Assembly (NCBI GenBank): GCA_024195265.1
Contig: JAJLRJ010000010.1
Span: 7,987,667 to 8,051,666, forward strand
Source of the DNA: Dendrophyllia cribrosa
Lineage: Eukaryota > Cnidaria > Anthozoa > Scleractinia > Dendrophylliidae
DNA length: 64,000 nt
Direction of reading: 5' to 3'
Position 1 is the stretch's first letter, and the number at the start of each line of letters is the position of its first letter. Below are positions 1 to 10,219 of this stretch, piece after piece. The position numbers and the translations under genes were made by a program. Below the pieces are notes generated by a model. That model was given only the letters and a program-made list of their open reading frames with translations. It had not been told where the DNA came from and did not search any database.

Positions 1-227
1 ACAGGCTAAGAGCGCATGATTAGCCAATCAAATTCAAATATTTATGATTCCTACCCACTGAGAGTCTTCAGGTTTTAACTATAAAGGGATACATCCAGTG
101 GAGTTTGACGGGTTCTAAAATCTTTAATTAATTTAAACATAAGTCAGAAATTTGGCTTCCACATAACTATTTTGTTAAAATAACCAAATTATGTTTTGGC
201 AGGTTTAACAGGCTGATCCCCATATTC
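1..227. other. 5' flank of the NLR-like gene
   Basis: No coding exon is visible. A pyrimidine/AG context ending near 201 (tttggcag) could be an acceptor for a 5' UTR exon that carries the start codon at 228. No TATA box or other promoter signal could be assigned. Confidence 0.3.
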
Positions 228-858
228 ATGGCTTCTGCCTCTACTTCGTTTGCATCCACCAAGGAGACGACCAACTATGCTCGTCTCTGTCGTCTTCTGG
301 TGGATGTCGGCTCCCAGGCCTTAAGGGATACCTTTGACAGAATCCACCCGCCTGCAAGTCTACATGGAGTTTTGGCACGTCCTCTAGAACATTCTACACT
401 GCAGTCCCTTAGAAAGAAGAAAATTCTCAATGCTACACAATGGGGGAAGCTGTATCCAGCTATCACTTCATCTGTGTCATCAGCAAATTTTGACATCACT
501 CTATTAATACTGCTGCTGAGGAATATATGTGGCTTGACTCGACCTGTTACTGGCTGGGACAGTCTTCCATCTGCTGCAGATACAAGTGTTGAAGCTAACA
601 TAGCCAGAATTAAGCACTATCGGAACAATGTCTATGGGCATGCTAGCCAGGCTTCAGTGGACGATCCAACATTTAATACCTTGTGGCAGGATATAGGTAA
701 TGCACTGGTAGGACTGTGTGGATCAAGTTATGGAGCTGCCATCACTAATCTAAAGACTTGCAGCATGGATCCTGACATTGAAATGCACTACCAAGAGTTA
801 CTGAAGGAGTGGAAGCAAGATGAAGATAACATAAAGGACAAACTTGATAAAATGGAAG
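228..858 (+). CDS. NLR exon 1: DZIP3-like HEPN domain
   Basis: Encodes residues 1-210 plus one base of the next codon, ending at a GTAAGA donor. Hallmarks are the buried helix [16 protein letters not shown] and the segment [14 protein letters not shown]. The latter carries R-x5-H, the general form of HEPN ribonuclease sites. The start at 228 is the first ATG and leaves a short Ser/Thr-rich leader. The open frame runs on to 1184 through intron poly-G/poly-C, but that tail (GGGG, PPPPKKK) is not real protein. Confidence 0.85.
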
Positions 859-3800
859 GTAAGATTGAATTTTTTGATCAATTTTATATAGGGGGGGGGG
901 GGGGGGGGGGGGGGGTGGCTAGCTTAAATTTACCCCCCCCCCCCAAAAAAAAAAGAAAAAAAGAAAAAAAAAAAGGAAAACATAATACAAACTTTTCCTG
1001 TTCTTGTCATTGGCTTTATTATGAAATGAATGAAACATTTTTTCACCATTTGTCCTCAGATACAATCAGAGATGACCTAAAAGAGATAAAGGGTGAGATA
1101 GGAAGCATCAGTGAGAAGCTGAAGACTTTTAAGGCACCTGCCACTGAAGATGAAGGTCAGTTTCCACATAGTTGTAACCCTTAACAACCTTAACTGGATT
1201 TTAGACGGAGCTGTTCAATCTACAAATAGAACTTTGTTTTCAACAGTTTCTACCCATAAAACATTTTTGCGGCAAAAAGAACAGCGCCACTGCATGGAAA
1301 TTAAAATACTCAGCTGTTAATATTTATGTTTATTTTTTTATAGCTACACCATTAATCAGTTCCTGACAGTTCTAAATAATTGCAAGCTAAATTATAACCC
1401 ACAGTAAATAGCTCGAGGATTTACTCTGACAGGATCAATAAAGAGGATAATTAGCACTACATAAAAATGTATTACCGGTACTTAGTTGTATATCTTAACG
1501 TCATAGATTAAGCCTTAATTCATACCGGTCTTTTTCGTTATGTTGGGCCGGGGCTGAATTCTTTTATCCCCTTTGTTACTTCAAGGGCAATTGAGATGAC
1601 AATTAAACTTGAAAAGTATATTTAATAGTACGTCCAAAATGTTATTTTTTTCTCTTTAGATAAAATCAAAGATAGCCTCGAACAGATGAAAAATGAAATA
1701 GGGAGCATTAGTGAGAAGCTGAACAATTTGAAGACATCCGCGACTAAAGATGAAGGTCAGTTCCTAGAGATTTGTTATTCCCTGAACCTTCTTAACTGGA
1801 TTTTAAGAAGGAGCTGTTCAAATTGAATGTTGTTTTTAACAGTTTTCATCCATAAAACTTATTTTTGGGGCAAAATGAACCGCACCACTGGAAAATAAGT
1901 ACCCTGAGCTGTTGCTTATTTTAGTTTGTTTGGCCACACCTCTTAATATTCCTTCTAACAAAAGAGGAACCCCTATACCCGGGGGTGGGGGACTCCCATA
2001 TAAAAATGAAGGGGGTGCTCGTCGTACCTTTTAGGGGTCAAAATTTGTACATTGGTACCTCTTAGGGTGCTAAAATTCAAAATGATCCCCGTTAGAATTA
2101 TCGCGGTACCTTTTAGGGTATTAAGCCCAGAATATGACATGTGCTGTTTAAGAATTGGTACCTCTTAGGGGTAAAAATTCATTTGAGCCACGCCCATCAA
2201 ACAACATTCTGGTACCTTTTAGGGTGCTTTTCGAAAATTTCCTAAGAGCACCCCCGTCATTTTTATATGGGAGTCCCCCCCCCCGGCCCCTATGCTTCTG
2301 ATGTGAAGTTTTAATGAATTCAAGGGCTATTTCTTTTCCTGTGAAACGTGATTATTGTAATCTCAAGACCTTTTAACGTGACTGCATGTGATTGCAATCA
2401 TTATTGTAATAACTTTGGTGTAACCTGTGAACCAGAAGTGCTGAATTAAACATGATTTATGAAGCATTTTGTTTTTGCTTCAGTTTATTTTAGTTTTTAA
2501 TGATAAAATATGCATCTTCTTTCTACATACATTTGTGACATCTGCACTAGTTTTATCTAAAAGAGGCTGACTCACTGTGAATGCTGTGATCAGTGGAATT
2601 AGATTTCCTTGATTTTTGCGTGAATGTGAAAGCGCTCGTGATCTGTAATTATTTTTGACAGCACATGAAAAGGTCTGTATAATTTTAGGTAAATGAATTT
2701 CACAAAGGGGAAAAGCAGAGCTAGGGGACCCTCAAATTAAGATCCCAAGCTATCATAATAAATAACTCAAGGCTTATCTTAAATTTGTGACATGATCATA
2801 GAGAGAATAATAAACACTGCATAAAAATGTCTTTAACTTATAGTTTAATATCTAATATATGTCACAGATTAAAGCTATAGGTCTCATTGTTATTTTCGAC
2901 CAGGGGCTGATTTTGTTATCCCCTCTGTAACTTCAAGAGCAGTAGATGACAATTGAACTTGAAAGGTATAATTTATAGTACGTCTAAAAATACCTAATTT
3001 AAGTATGTCACAAAAATTATTGATAGGTTGACATCGTGTGACGAGGGAATTACGTCATGACTGAAATATGACCGCCGTCTTGGATTTCCATGATGTCAGA
3101 AAAGCACCAAAATTGGCTCCTTATGTATTCAAGAAATGGTCTTAACCCCATTCAGGAAGTTGCGGGAAGGGACACTGGCTTTGACTATTGATACCTTTAA
3201 AAGCACTTAAAGCAATACCCACCAAATTACTCTGTGACATTTAATTTCATGGCAAATGATTTACTGTTTAATGACTTAAATACCTATTTGATTACTTTTG
3301 AGCCATTTTGTTGACGTCATAAAAATCCAAGATGGTGAATACTGCAGGGTGGCAGCCATTCTGATATCATGACGTAACTTTTATGTCACATTGAATTATC
3401 ATGTCATGTGACCTACCTAAAATTAAAATTCATTTTGGACAAACCATTACCCTCCACGCTTCACTGCTGTCATAGCTTTTATACTCTTGAAGTTTAGGAA
3501 GGAGTGGGGAGGGGAAGAATCAGCCCCCTTTTAGCGGTCCTAAATGTCCAGGGTAGGACATTTACTGGGTTGTTCTCAGCACTAACATTTACCACTGAGT
3601 TAGTTCTCTAAATTGCCTTTTTGTATAATTTGTGCTGCGCAGAAAAAGCCGGAAATCATGTTTGTTTGCTTGGTGTGTTTTTGTCCTTTTTTAATGTCTT
3701 TTACCGATAATTTCCAGAGTTTTAAATCAGAATTTTCTTTTTATAAAAATCGCGCGAAAACCAGAAAAAAGGACTGCCTGCTTGGCCACCGCTTACGGAT

Positions 3801-6726
3801 TTTATCCTCAGATTTATTTTGAACACGTGAAGAGTGAATCCAGCGAACTGGATTAAGATCAAAAGTGCACTTTTATACAGCATAAGCATACCAGCTTTCC
3901 CGTAAAGTACTTACTGAGTGACCTTGATTCTTTAGACAACATCAAATTTGAGCAGATGAGAACTGAAATGAAAAACTTGAGAGCAAAGTTGCATACATTG
4001 AGAACAGTGGCAGAAGAGAAAAAGAAGGAAGGTTAGTTTACATATGGGATATGAAGCTGTCAAAACTCAGGGTAAATTCATTGGATCTATACGCAAACTT
4101 ATGTTCCCACTCTGGTACGAGGAAGGAGGGATGGTTTAACCCCCCCCCCCCCCCCCCCCCCTCTTTGGGTTTTTACAGTGTTACAATATTTGGAAAGGAT
4201 TTCACGTTTTTAGATAAGTGTTCCACACGATGAGGTTAATATTATGGGTTATGGCACTGTTAGGGACCTGTGACATCATCCAGAATGGCAGCCAAGATTT
4301 TATTCAAACTTTAAATTTTTGGTAGCATTTAATATAATTTTTTTCAACCGTAGCAACCAATTCTGACTAATCTTTGTAAAAATGTGTCTTAGGCATATGC
4401 AAATAGCCTCTTTAAAAAATCGAACAAAAACTTTACGGTGCGGAAGGGGGGGGGGGGGGGGGGGGGGGGATTTTCCACTCCCTTGTACGTCCGAGTTGTA
4501 CGGCTCGCATGTTTTCTTATCGCATTAATTATTATCTATTGTAAAAGCGAAACAGTATTTCCCACATTGAAATGTTTTACGTCCTTTTCAGGCTGATCTG
4601 ACATAGAACAAATTAATTTGTATTCTACTAGTTATTGTACTCCATAGCCTGATTGGAGGACAATAACTAGTAGAATACAAATCAATGACTTATTTGACGT
4701 CGATAACGTAGGGATTAAGTTCCCGACGAATTAAAGGAAAGGAAAAATGATTAATTACTTACAATACATTTCACTTTCAGGTAATTTTGATCCAATCAAG
4801 AACATCAATCAAATTCGCCAACTGTACACAAGTCGTGAAGGATGGCTCGCGCCCTTCCCTTGGTGCGAAGAGTTTCACTTTCATCTTAATGATATTTTTA
4901 CAAGGCTCGTCATGGTCAGCAGAGAGAAAAAAGCAAGAGGAACGGGAACAAGGAACGTTGTCGACATGTCTGCTATCTTCCAACCTCACGAAGAATGCCC
5001 AGAGCCCAGAAAAGTGTTAATTGAAGGAAAGCCTGGCATGGGTAAGACGACGTACTGCAATAAGGTTGCTTACGACTGGGCCACAGAGAAACGCAAAGCA
5101 GAAGATTGTTTTCCCGATTTCAAACTGGTGCTGTCTCTGAAATGTCGCGATATCGGTATAGAGTCTGACCTTTGGGAAGCCATTGATGATCAGCTTCTTC
5201 CTCGAGAAATTCAAGAAGACGAGAGAGAGAAATTTTTCGAGTTCATTCGCCAAAACCAATCCAACGTTCTACTGGTACTTGATGGATTGGACGAGTTACC
5301 TAAAAGTAAACTGCCGGAGTTTTCAGAAATCATACAAGGTAGATGGCTTCCAGAATGTCACTTGGTGGTTACAGCGCGACACGAGGCTGGAATACCGGTG
5401 AGAAAAGTCTGTGATACTCTGCTGGAGATTGAAGGATTTACTGAAGAAGATGCCAAAAAATTCATAGCAAAGTATTTTAAAACCCAAGAAAATTTGGCGA
5501 AAAAGCTCATGGACCAGCTGAAGTATGACAAGAATTTACGAGAGATGGTGGCAAATCCTTTAAACACTGCACTTCTTTGCCTTCTGTGTGAAGACTTTCA
5601 GGGCATTCCACAGCGTAGAACTCAACTGTACATGGAAATAGTACAGTGTGTCCTAAGAAGATACAGAAAAAAGAACGGATTACCTGAAAACATCGAGGAC
5701 CTGACTGAAGTGTACAAAGGTCCACTAAAACACCTCGGCTCTATTGCGTTGGAAGGTCTGCTTGAAGACAACATGTACTTTGCGGAGAAAAAGCTTGGAA
5801 CTGGTCATAAACACGATTTACCCGACTTCGGATTTCTGTCAGTTCAGCCTGGAAGCAGCAAACGAAGACCATGTGTGAGTTACGGCTTCTTGCATAAGAG
5901 TTTCCAGGAACTGTTTGCCGCGTTTTATCTTTGTTGCCAGCTCGTGAGCGAAGAAATCAGTCCTGAAATATTAGTTGCTGACGCAAGATATTTCTGTGAA
6001 TTGAAACAGGTGCTCTTGTTTATATGCGGAATGCTAGCAGTGCAATCCGAAGAAAAAGCAGTGGCCCTTATCAAAAGTATTGCAAATGAAGCAAACAAGG
6101 ATGGTTTAACAAGAGACTATTTTCCTGTTGCGCTTGAGTGCATTAAAGAATGTAAAAAGGAAGAAAGTGATTTTCACGTAGCATTGGCACGTACCTTTGG
6201 CTCATGTCTGAAAGTTCATGCTGTTAATCTCTCTTGGCAAGGCATAGATGAAGCTGTTGCTGCTGTGCTTTGTCTCGCGCTCAAAACAAACACAACTCTG
6301 ACAAAGTTGGATTTGTCTTACAATAACCTTGGTTCTGCTGGTGCTGAAGTGCTTGCTGACATGTTGAAAACAAACACAACTCTGACAGAGTTGAATTTGT
6401 CTTACAATAACCTTGGTTCTGCTGGTGCTGAAGTGCTTGCTGACATGTTGAAAACAAACACAACTCTGACAGTGTTGAATTTGTCTGACAATAACCTTGG
6501 TTCTGCTGGTGCTGAAGTGCTTGCTGACATGTTGAAAACAAACACAACTCTGACAGAGTTGAATTTGTCTGCCAATAACCTTGGTCCTGCTGGTGTTGCT
6601 TTGGTTGCTGATTCACTTTATGTAAATAGCACTCTCACTATGTTGGATTTGGATAGTAATGACGTCAGTGAGCCTGTTGTTAAGAAACTCAGAGAAACAC
6701 ATGGACGCCGTATCCTATTCTGGTAA
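228..6726 (+). CDS. NLR-like receptor: HEPN (DZIP3-like) - coiled coil - NACHT - LRR, five exons
   Basis: Predicted intracellular innate immune sensor of the NLR class. Exons 228-858, 1060-1155, 1660-1755, 3936-4031 and 4781-6726 join in frame with GT/AG borders, all introns in phase 1, giving about 954 aa. Domains in order: helical DZIP3-type HEPN (about 15-180) with an R-x5-H motif at R132-H138; a charged linker; three 32-residue helical units (about 211-306); NACHT with Walker [10 protein letters not shown] (about 389-397) and Walker [11 protein letters not shown] (about 470-479); winged-helix/HD-like region; C-terminal LRRs with LxxLxLSxNNLG units, then stop. No signal peptide or membrane segment is seen. 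HEPN-NACHT fusions are known in corals and anemones. RNase activity is an inference from the motif. Alternative splicing of the symmetric 96-bp exons is possible. Confidence 0.9.
1060..1155 (+). CDS. NLR exon 2: 32-residue coiled-coil cassette A
   Basis: A 96-bp exon with phase 1 at both ends, so it can be skipped or multiplied without a frame change. Begins [20 protein letters not shown] and shows heptad-like spacing of I/L with many K/E. Acceptor tcctcag, donor GTCAGT. Strongly similar to the exon at 1660, including the flanking intron. Confidence 0.8.
1660..1755 (+). CDS. NLR exon 3: 32-residue coiled-coil cassette B
   Basis: Same length, phase and donor as cassette A. It shares the core GSISEKL and the end TxDEG, so it is a clear tandem duplicate. 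Acceptor ttctctttag. Confidence 0.8.
1977..2286. mobile_element. C/G-tipped GGTACC MITE, copy 1
   Basis: Ends begin ACCCGGGGG and finish CCCCCCGG. Inner inverted repeats are gactcccatataaaaatga and its complement. Body has repeated ggtacctttta/ggtacctctta blocks. Flanked by CCCCTAT at 1970-1976 and 2287-2293. Related copies lie at 8510, 49112 and 63145. No coding capacity. Confidence 0.75.
2993..3430. repeat. Degenerate inverted-repeat intron insert
   Basis: Contains loosely inverted segments with tgacgtcat motifs and the phrase ccaagatgg, ending in gtgacctacctaaaatt that mirrors acctaatttaagtatgtcac at the start. Probably an old MITE sitting where a further exon copy may have been. Boundaries uncertain. 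Confidence 0.35.
3936..4031 (+). CDS. NLR exon 4: 32-residue coiled-coil cassette C (diverged)
   Basis: Also exactly 96 bp and phase 1-1, with acceptor gattctttag and donor GTTAGT. It encodes [19 protein letters not shown] and a K/E-rich end. Sequence is more diverged from A and B, but length, phase and heptad pattern match, so I read it as an older copy. Confidence 0.75.
4613..4686. repeat. Short palindrome in NLR intron 4
   Basis: Two arms around ttgtattctactagttatt form a hairpin of about 25 bp per arm, less than 100 bp before the NACHT exon. Could be a minimal foldback MITE. No function assigned. Intron poly-C (4140-4160) and poly-G (4446-4469) runs lie upstream. Confidence 0.55.
4781..6726 (+). 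CDS. NLR exon 5: NACHT and LRR
   Basis: A single exon of 1946 bp after a polypyrimidine acceptor (tttcactttcag). It contains the NACHT P-loop, the Walker B-like [10 protein letters not shown], a sensor-like stretch ([12 protein letters not shown]), helical domains and four near-identical 28-residue LRR units, ending GRRILFW-stop. The open frame begins upstream at 4747, but those 11 residues lie in the intron tract and are excluded by the splice phase. Confidence 0.9.
6283..6618 (+). repeat. Four 84-bp LRR-coding repeats
   Basis: Inside NLR exon 5. Each unit encodes KTNTTLTxLxLSxNNLGSAG plus AEVLADML. Units 1-3 are almost identical at DNA level including third positions, while unit 4 diverges near its end. 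This argues for recent unequal crossing-over or gene conversion. Confidence 0.85.
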
Positions 6727-8509
6727 TTTCAAGCCTTTTCAGTTTTCTCCTTCTCTAATTTTCCCTGCACTTTTTGACTAGAGCGACGCTGAAATTTTTT
6801 CATTTTAAAATACGTGAGTGGCAACGAATGATACACGTAAATTTCAGAAAAGAAGCCTTTTAAAAACACGTAGCGGGCTTTAGAAACCAAGCGGTTTAAT
6901 CATTTAGCTTTGTTGGTTTCAAAGCTACCAAGAAGCCAGTTTATAAACTTTATTCTTTTTATTCTCTTTTCTCGCTCAATTAAATTCGTCTCTTTTAGCT
7001 TTATGTTGCAAGAAAATGGAAACTTTTTCCGTAAAAGCAAAAGAAAGTTTGTTAAGTTTTAAAACCGTTTATTCTACAGCCCGCAATGTTGTTTGATTCA
7101 AATAAAAAAATTTGTTGAATGAAATAGGCGAATTTTATTTCCTTTCATAGGCCGTTCGCTCTATGTTTAACGTTTTCCGTGTGATGTATGTATATAAAAA
7201 TTATGAAAGTTACTGTTTTAAAAGTTATAAATATACAGAACTTGTGTTATGCAAGTATTTAGACTTTCTAGGTGAAAAGGCCGTATTTCAACACATTTTA
7301 ATAATTAAGGAAACCAAATAAATACGAGAATAGGTTAAATCAAATAAAGAAAGCTGAACATTTGTCAGAACACAGCCGCGGTTTCACCGCTCAATTCGTA
7401 AATATAATGCCATTATTTTTCAGAACTGGTCGGCCAGATCGCTCAATTCGTAAATATTTTGCCATAATTTGTCAGAACTGGTCGACCAGACTGGTCAATT
7501 CCTAAATATTATGCATTCTTTTGATGGACTAGTAGGAACAGGTCTTCAATAAGCCGCATTCTAGTTACAAACTGACTGATCTGGCGGCCAGTTCTGACAA
7601 ATGGTAAGCGCTCTAGTAAGACATTGTTTTTGTATGTTTATGTCCAATATTTGAGGACATGTTTATACCGTTATATGGCTGTTCCGGCAATTTTCAGTGT
7701 CACAATGTTCTTTAAATAAATTATACAGTATTTCAGTAAATCTTAGTTCTGAATGAAAAGAAAGTAAAAATGGGCCAAGTTCAGCCAATTTTCTTATTTT
7801 TATACGTATTTGCTCTTATAATATGAAAACAACCTGCAATGTCGGAAAAATTCAATAATTTTAGGCCCAGTTGGACTGACAATTTTTTGTGACCATATTA
7901 TTATACTTTATTTTATTCTTAGTTAAATAATTGTAATAATAAGAGGACAGAATAAAGACGTTCTTAAGAAAATCTCAGTCTGGGTACGTTCTTCGCAAGT
8001 TCTTTAGTAAAATTTTGGCCAATCCCAGCCTCAACGTTTTTATAAAAAAGGTTCTTAAAAAAAGCTGTATTTCTTAAACTAATGGTCCTAATGACCACAG
8101 CGACCGTAGTTGTTTTACGCCCTGTCGTGCTCTCCATAATTTGACAGATGTACAGCTAATGGCAAAAAAAGTGAAACGTGTTTGTGTTTTCTGAAGTAAT
8201 GGCTCCGTCAATTCCAAGCCTGAGCATTTACCCCCGGCATATGATATTTTCTCTTCGTACAATAGCAGATGCCCCACGGAGGGGCAGTTGCTAATTGTCT
8301 GCTTTCCATTCAATATAACTACGGGCTTTGGACCCAGCCAGTAGTTATATTGTGAAGGGGGTGGGGATTAGACGATTCCTATAATGATTTTCCACAAAAT
8401 AAATCACGTATAACTCAATTTAACAATTATGACAGCCATAATCAGGTAGAAGGCGCTTTTCGGGTGAAATTTTAAAATTTATAAAAAGTTTAGCCGCTGG
8501 AGTCCCATC
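6727..8509. other. Intergenic region after the NLR gene
   Basis: No gene seen. Holds the putative 3' UTR and, at about 7389-7510, three copies of a 52-53 bp repeat (gctcaattcgtaaatat...cagaactggtcg). A reverse match to part of that unit lies near 7580-7605 (ggccagttctgacaaatgg). A small inverted repeat, caatataactac/gtagttatattg, lies at about 8313-8351. Confidence 0.5.
7101..7106 (+). terminator. Possible polyadenylation signal of the NLR gene
   Basis: AATAAA about 375 bp after the stop codon, in AT-rich sequence without ORFs. Only the hexamer supports it. Confidence 0.35.
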
Positions 8510-8629
8510 CCGGGGAGGGACTCCCGTATAAAAATGACAGGGGTGCTCGTCGAAAATTTTCGAGAAACACCCTTAAAGGTAACAGAATCTCGTTTGACGT
8601 GCGTGGCTCAAATGAATTTTTATCCCTAA

Positions 8630-8749
8630 GGCCCGGTTCAAACGTCGAACTTCACATGCGCCGAATCTAATGCAAATGAGCAAAATCTATTGTTCTTGCT
8701 CATTTGCATTACATTCGGCACATGTGAAGTTCGACGTTTGAACCGGGCC
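8630..8749. mobile_element. 120-bp Harbinger-type MITE
   Basis: Nearly perfect inverted repeat starting GGCCCGGTTCAAACGTCGAA, flanked by TAA at 8627-8629 and 8750-8752. A 3-bp TWA duplication is typical of PIF/Harbinger. Empty-site sequence (ccctaagaggtacc) is present in the copy near 49256. Confidence 0.8.
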
Positions 8750-8792
8750 TAAGAGGTACCAATTCTAAAACAACAAATGTCATATTCTGTCT

Positions 8793-9415
8793 CGCATGAC
8801 CCATACGGCCCTGCGAGCCTTTTCTTTGTAAACCATTGATGAAAGTCCCGTATGAGGGCCGTACGTGATGACGTGGCGGGCCGGAAAAAGCCGTCCGGCC
8901 CTGGGAGGTTCGCGTACGGCCCCGCTAACTCAGTGCGGACTGAAACAATTTTGACAACAAATGACAGTTTCAAAAAGAAAATCACCGATTAAGTTTGGTC
9001 AATACGAAACCTTGCTTCAACATTTATTAATACCTCGCGCTATTTCTTATACATCAACAACCAGCAGCGAATAGAAATTTTGCCATGCAAAAATTAAACC
9101 AGTTTACAAAGAGAGCTTTCTTCTATCTAAAGAAAGACAGAGTACATGGATATAAGCCTCAGGAAAATGGCAAAGAATCCCTAATTTGACAAGTGTTTCG
9201 TGTGTAGCTAAACACACGGCTTCCCTATGGTAAAAAGTCTGAAAGAACTGCAGCGAGGCCGGACAGTCATTTTTAGAAAACTTTACGTTGTTAGGACACA
9301 AATAAACGTCTAAAAAAGCGTTACCTGTATTCGATGCGGCTTTTTAGTCGGTCCGTACGCCATGACCTCGAGCCAAATATTTTCCCTTCCGGCCCTGCCA
9401 CTCAGTCAATAAGAA
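8793..9415. mobile_element. Unclassified insert with CCGTACGCCATGAC end
   Basis: Splits the sequence TCTGTCT from GGGTTAATACCC of the host MITE. Its right part (ccgtacgccatgacctcgagccaaatat) resembles sequence near 38594 and, reversed, near 43965. No ORF of note. Ends not fixed precisely. Confidence 0.45.
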
Positions 9416-9431
9416 CGGGTTAATACCCTAA

Positions 9432-9622
9432 AGGTGATGTTACACGGGACGATTCGCAACGACGATTTTTAGCGCAACATGGGTGCGCGGATGATTTTCT
9501 TCGCAATTTTTGCGTTGCGAAATAACACGAATTTTACTCGAGTCGTTTCGTGTGAACATACCTGTCGTTAATTTTGTTGCGCTAAAAATCGTCGTTGCGA
9601 ATCTTCCCGTGTAACATCGCCT
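9432..9622. mobile_element. 191-bp Harbinger-type MITE
   Basis: Inverted ends AGGTGATGTTACACGGGA and AGGCGATGTTACACGGGA (right end complemented) with extended arms gcaacgacgatttttagcgc. Flanked by TAA at 9429-9431 and 9623-9625, lying in the ccctaaaaggtacc block of the host MITE. Confidence 0.8.
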
Positions 9623-9749
9623 TAAAAGGTACCACGATAATTCTAACGGTGGTCATTTTAGATTTTAAGCGCGCGTACCAATCTGCACATTTGACTCCTA
9701 AAGGGTTCGAGGAGAACTTCCCCGTCTCCACCCGTCTCTCCCCCCCCCC

Positions 9750-10219
9750 ATTTGCAAAAGTTAAGCAAAGTCAGTTAAAAGTTAAGGTTTTTATTTTCAC
9801 TGTTTAAAGGTTAATATATTGCCAATACACAGCCAATTTACGAAACGTTTTGAAAGTTTACTAAAAAAGTTCTAAGCGTTTAAAAACTGTGAACTTCAGA
9901 ATTGTCGGCGCTATTTGCCAACATAATTTTGATCAGGCGCAGAATTTTCAACGAAAATAAGCTCATCATTTTGAGAAAAAATAAAAGATGTCAACTAATA
10001 TTCTTTTTATACATCCTTGCCCATATTTCCATTTAATATTGAAAAAAATCCCACTAAATAAAACGAAAAACGCCTCGGACGTTGGACCGCGGTGGAACTT
10101 CACACCGACGCCTTCACCACTAAATTCTTGAATAACGGAGAAGACTGAGAAGAACCTGGGGTCGAGTTGTCCCCGGTTCTTTTCGGAAAGCGGAAGTCGC
10201 CAACGAAACTGAAAAGGCC
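9750..10219. other. Upstream region of the GGCT-like gene
   Basis: AT-rich to about 10060, then more GC-rich up to the start codon, as in a compact promoter/5' UTR. No TATA box found. No gene. Confidence 0.4.

Larger units (their letters stand above)
1060..2992 (+). repeat. Tandem duplication of an exon plus its intron
   Basis: Intron sequence after exon 2 (about 1156-1330 and 1410-1640) recurs after exon 3 (about 1756-1930 and 2760-2992), with the same order of recognisable segments such as ggagctgttcaa, the ggggctga/ttatcccc block and tagtacgtc. The duplicated unit was about 600 bp. The second copy is longer because a MITE sits inside it at 1977-2286. Where a third exon would be expected, just after 2992, a different repeat is present. 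Confidence 0.7.
8510..9749. mobile_element. C/G-tipped GGTACC MITE, copy 2, with three nested insertions
   Basis: The outer element starts near cggggagggactcccgtat and ends in a worn C-rich tip near 9749. Its body matches the copies at 1977 and 49112 in reverse or forward order, but is broken by inserts at 8630-8749, about 8793-9415 and 9432-9622. Removing them gives back the continuous GGTACC-block body seen in uninterrupted copies. Confidence 0.7.

Noticed and set aside
859..1184. Extension of the HEPN ORF with poly-Gly and poly-Pro/Lys
   Set aside because: Reads through intron homopolymers; a good GTAAGA donor at 859 and acceptor before 1060 give a conserved exon instead.
3613..3822. Small Cys/Phe-rich ORF between NLR exons 3 and 4
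   Set aside because: No splice borders in the right phase and no similarity to the cassette exons.
6281..6616. Minus-strand ORF of 111 aa rich in Gln/Cys
   Set aside because: Antisense shadow of the 84-bp LRR repeats.
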